Assembly: GCA_002303765.1 (NCBI GenBank)
Contig: DBCB01000057.1
Span: 1-8,130 of the forward strand
Source of the DNA: Planctomycetaceae bacterium UBA969
Lineage (GTDB): Bacteria > Planctomycetota > Planctomycetia > Gemmatales > Gemmataceae
Reading direction: 5' to 3'
Length of the DNA stretch: 8,130 nt
Shown here one piece after another: positions 7,201 through 8,130 of this stretch. Position 1 is the stretch's first letter; every line of letters begins with the position of its first letter. The notes below the pieces were generated by a model. The model did not search any database and was not told the DNA's origin. It saw nothing but the letters and a program-made list of their open reading frames with translations. Position numbers and translations under genes: made by a program.

Positions 7201-8055
7201 AGTGTTGAAAATATAATAAATTCCTGGCGGAAAATAGCGGAAACGTTGCGGTTTGGACCAACCCAATGGGTAACCGATATTATCAGTTTCAAAATCACCA
7301 TTTTTGAATAAATTGGGGGATACAGACCCGGGTTCAACCAACGATGTTTCCAATAATTCTACCGAACCCGTTTTTCCTATGCCGTATTCAATCTCACAAA
7401 CTACCCCCATGGGTATCATTGCCCCCAAGGTTGCGAAAGTTTTTTCTTTCATTGCAATTTCTAACCAGCTAGCAGCCGTCAATTTTACTTCAACGGTTTT
7501 ATTTGCGTAGGTACCTTCGGGGAGAGGAATTTTTACAGTTGCAATAGAACTCTTGGCAGTGGAAGGTTCATTGGAAGCGACATTGGACCAAGAAACTGAT
7601 AAGGACACAGCATCCTTGGGAATATCGTTCCCAGCAATTTTTGCAGAAAAAGTGAGATCTCGAACAAGGGACAAAGGTTTTGAGCTATGGACTGGAGTAA
7701 CACTTGGGTAACCACCTGCATCAGGCCAACCCGCAAGCTTTTTGGGATTATGGATAGCTATCCAATTTACTGTTTGAGTTGCCTTTGAAGGGGAATTTAA
7801 AATCAATTTACGCTGGCCACGAGGCTTATCTGCATCACGCCATTCCCAAGATCCGGTTATTTTCCAAGCATCCGGATTATAATCCCGCCTATTAAATACT
7901 TCAGTAGTATAATTCCAATGATGATTTTTCAATTCAGGGATGTAAGTAATCCAATCGTCTTGAAAATCACCATTCCGAAGTAAATTGCCTTGAGCCAAAA
8001 GATTCTGCCCACAACAAAGCAAAACAACAAAGGCTAGTACAAAAGAGCAAAGCAA
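4213..8055 (-). CDS. Large exported multidomain protein with glycoside-hydrolase-like barrel and carbohydrate-binding-like modules
   Basis: At least 1280 residues. Numbering here starts at the TTG at 8055, which is only the first usual start codon in view; the frame stays open to the right edge, so the real start may lie further out. Residues 1-21 are the hydrophobic core of a signal peptide with likely cleavage after NLLA21. Two modules then begin with NLLRNGDF (24-31) and NLFKNGDF (248-255). The second ends in VVWWDDVKVFE, typical of CBM4/9-like jelly-roll folds. Residues about 450-690 look like beta-sandwich linker domains. From 704 a barrel-type domain starts with GDFLINGKPWMPWG, a lead-in seen in GH2/GH5-like and related hydrolases. 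Probable strands follow at 791-799, 815-827, 856-866, 876-883, 904-916 and 934-943 (ARGWQVAHGP). Residues about 1045-1190 form a beta-rich module (GDWVKLEIP ... VWWSNTVL) recalling modules on other planctomycete exported proteins. Role inferred: periplasmic or surface polysaccharide binding or cleavage. The expected acid/base motif (often DEPE) reads PGPEE (823-827) and no nucleophile is clear, so activity is uncertain. I cannot assign a GH family. Confidence 0.85.
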   Translation of the reverse strand: MLCSFVLAFVVLLCCGQNLLAQGNLLRNGDFQDDWITYIPELKNHHWNYTTEVFNRRDYNPDAWKITGSWEWRDADKPRGQRKLILNSPSKATQTVNWIAIHNPKKLAGWPDAGGYPSVTPVHSSKPLSLVRDLTFSAKIAGNDIPKDAVSLSVSWSNVASNEPSTAKSSIATVKIPLPEGTYANKTVEVKLTAASWLEIAMKEKTFATLGAMIPMGVVCEIEYGIGKTGSVELLETSLVEPGSVSPNLFKNGDFETDNIGYPLGWSKPQRFRYFPPGIYYIFNTWHNSNSDNRGTVTVDHLAPYSGKSCLQMNVPTGDETCVISEPIALNQKEPRLVEVSAWIKTHQLCMLQLDAEDENGQRLNGFNFIHKNPLSFGNSDWRQIRQVFSSSAPLKSIRLKLCARGMNGYTLGGTGHQPQQNALGVVWWDDVKVFEPESSAQDLSSRGLVPISKTPVSIAAHLSNLDLGEQLLGINHITAQIKNLGPDADFYLQMQWADGTETAPIISSPIRVGKIKAAPVSIAYNLSDVGKAYHEKPFVLSLLDAKKVVIASSSHSVSTWTVPIDLELGSLYMQPTQKQFVRVNFGLTNSEMTRIKELKLDVIEKVSGKVLKSFTLPANPDAILKQRSKIPFGVLDDLRNMLITDLDVSFLPLQPFDNPQRNWIVRASAITLDGKPSWTVDSSSFCRLAHDAPQPAIESAKINEFGDFLINGKPWMPWGVAYGHNPVYDGPADSGKYYDLSNLKPWGLYDRYGGNLKSRELWDTNCERHVEIPKFYTQLQLEALWKQGLYTSTAFMPPKAKPWPADHLKYLRTAPMVASVSPGPEETFAYFTPMTQKQIDDVKADVDLLRQATGKPVMVGHGGYWNRLELERATFFDVFDPETEPWYPAPLHTDLKPLIEGQKKTIWLRPQMYESVPYERWRYHVYVELMRGARGWQVAHGPGDPSVFRGLQAEVRHLHPFIYSHEKTPAISISPQLENMVRQKGDKTLLIAASTHGLTFGNYRQSLEQSPVGKSRVTADPHIFRDESDGYHAPGGEPDSLSWVPHGVQYLAHPQKWAKGSKLVTWVKLDAKATPKNLMAFVKADGRWTYAASYGEVDLASLRNNNEKAFWFLRTFYRHARGFLGWGDKVEPYAKEFLPVSTTSMGNLPPAGDWVKLEIPIDKIGAVEKLIDGVAFAHDGGRVWWSNTVLVSPDGGESVVFGEHEDRPSPDNLPKTKLSVAGLKKGSVIKVLFENRTIIAEDGFFVDDFSGVDLYQRYGGERLGYGNAPVALHIYEISK

Positions 8056-8130
8056 CTTTTGGTGCTGCTGTTTTAAAAATCTTACATTGTAATGTTTAGA
8101 AACTATTAGTTTACAAATTATTTGTTTTAT
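8056..8130 (-). other. In-frame open extension upstream of the large protein, probable signal-peptide n-region or 5' leader
   Basis: Reading the minus strand in the frame of the large protein, all 25 codons from 8130 to 8056 are open. They end in NVRFLKQQHQK directly before the hydrophobic core LLCSFVLAFVVLL. The stretch is rich in Lys, Arg and His, as the n-region of a long signal peptide would be. It contains no in-frame ATG, GTG or TTG; the one ATG on this strand (8085-8087) is in another frame and is followed at once by TAA. No Shine-Dalgarno sequence precedes the TTG at 8055. The true start is therefore probably just beyond the right edge, with TTG at 8055 as the fallback. Confidence 0.5.

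Noticed and set aside
7990..8055. Lipoprotein signal (Cys14/Cys15 after the hydrophobic core)
   Set aside because: The residues before the cysteines (VVLLCC) do not fit a lipobox, which needs a small residue at -1. Cleavage after NLLA21 by signal peptidase I fits better.
1..8130. Signs of a mobile element, defence island, CRISPR array or tRNA
   Set aside because: No transposase, integrase, nuclease or toxin-like gene, no spaced repeat array, no terminal inverted repeats and no cloverleaf-like segment was seen on either strand.

Overview
The window looks like a piece of chromosome from a planctomycete (phylum Planctomycetota). The main clue is the DUF1559 (SBP_bac_10) protein with a type IV prepilin-like N-terminus at 2995-4023. 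This family is massively expanded in that phylum, and the stretch after the membrane segment (VREAAARMKCQNN) is of the kind seen in Gemmataceae-like lineages. The DNA is visibly AT-rich, and I cannot place it to genus. No tRNA, rRNA, CRISPR array, insertion sequence or phage gene was seen.

Left part (1-2959, + strand): three closely packed genes that look like one transcription unit. They are the C-terminal 139 residues of a class III fructose-1,6-bisphosphatase (5' end outside the window), a cytosolic GH13 alpha-amylase-superfamily enzyme whose ATG directly follows the phosphatase stop (TAAATG), and, 23 nt later, a zinc-free medium-chain dehydrogenase/reductase of the quinone-oxidoreductase-like type. 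The first two fit central sugar metabolism (gluconeogenesis and alpha-glucan or disaccharide turnover). The reductase may simply share the transcript.

Right part (2995-8130, - strand): two genes face the first group. The upstream one (8055 or beyond, down to 4213) encodes a very large exported multidomain protein: a signal peptide, two N-terminal jelly-roll-like modules that each begin with an NL..NGDF motif, a beta-sandwich linker region, a TIM-barrel-like glycoside-hydrolase-type domain whose usual catalytic motifs are not canonical, and C-terminal beta-sandwich modules. Its reading frame stays open to the right edge and the only start of a usual type in view is TTG, so the true start may lie outside the window. 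After a 189-nt spacer with a candidate promoter and a short direct repeat comes the DUF1559 pseudopilin-like gene, which ends 35 nt from the reductase gene in convergent orientation.

I see no clear evidence for an undescribed multi-gene system. The most interesting items are the large GH-like protein and the 12-bp-period direct repeat over the candidate DUF1559 promoter.
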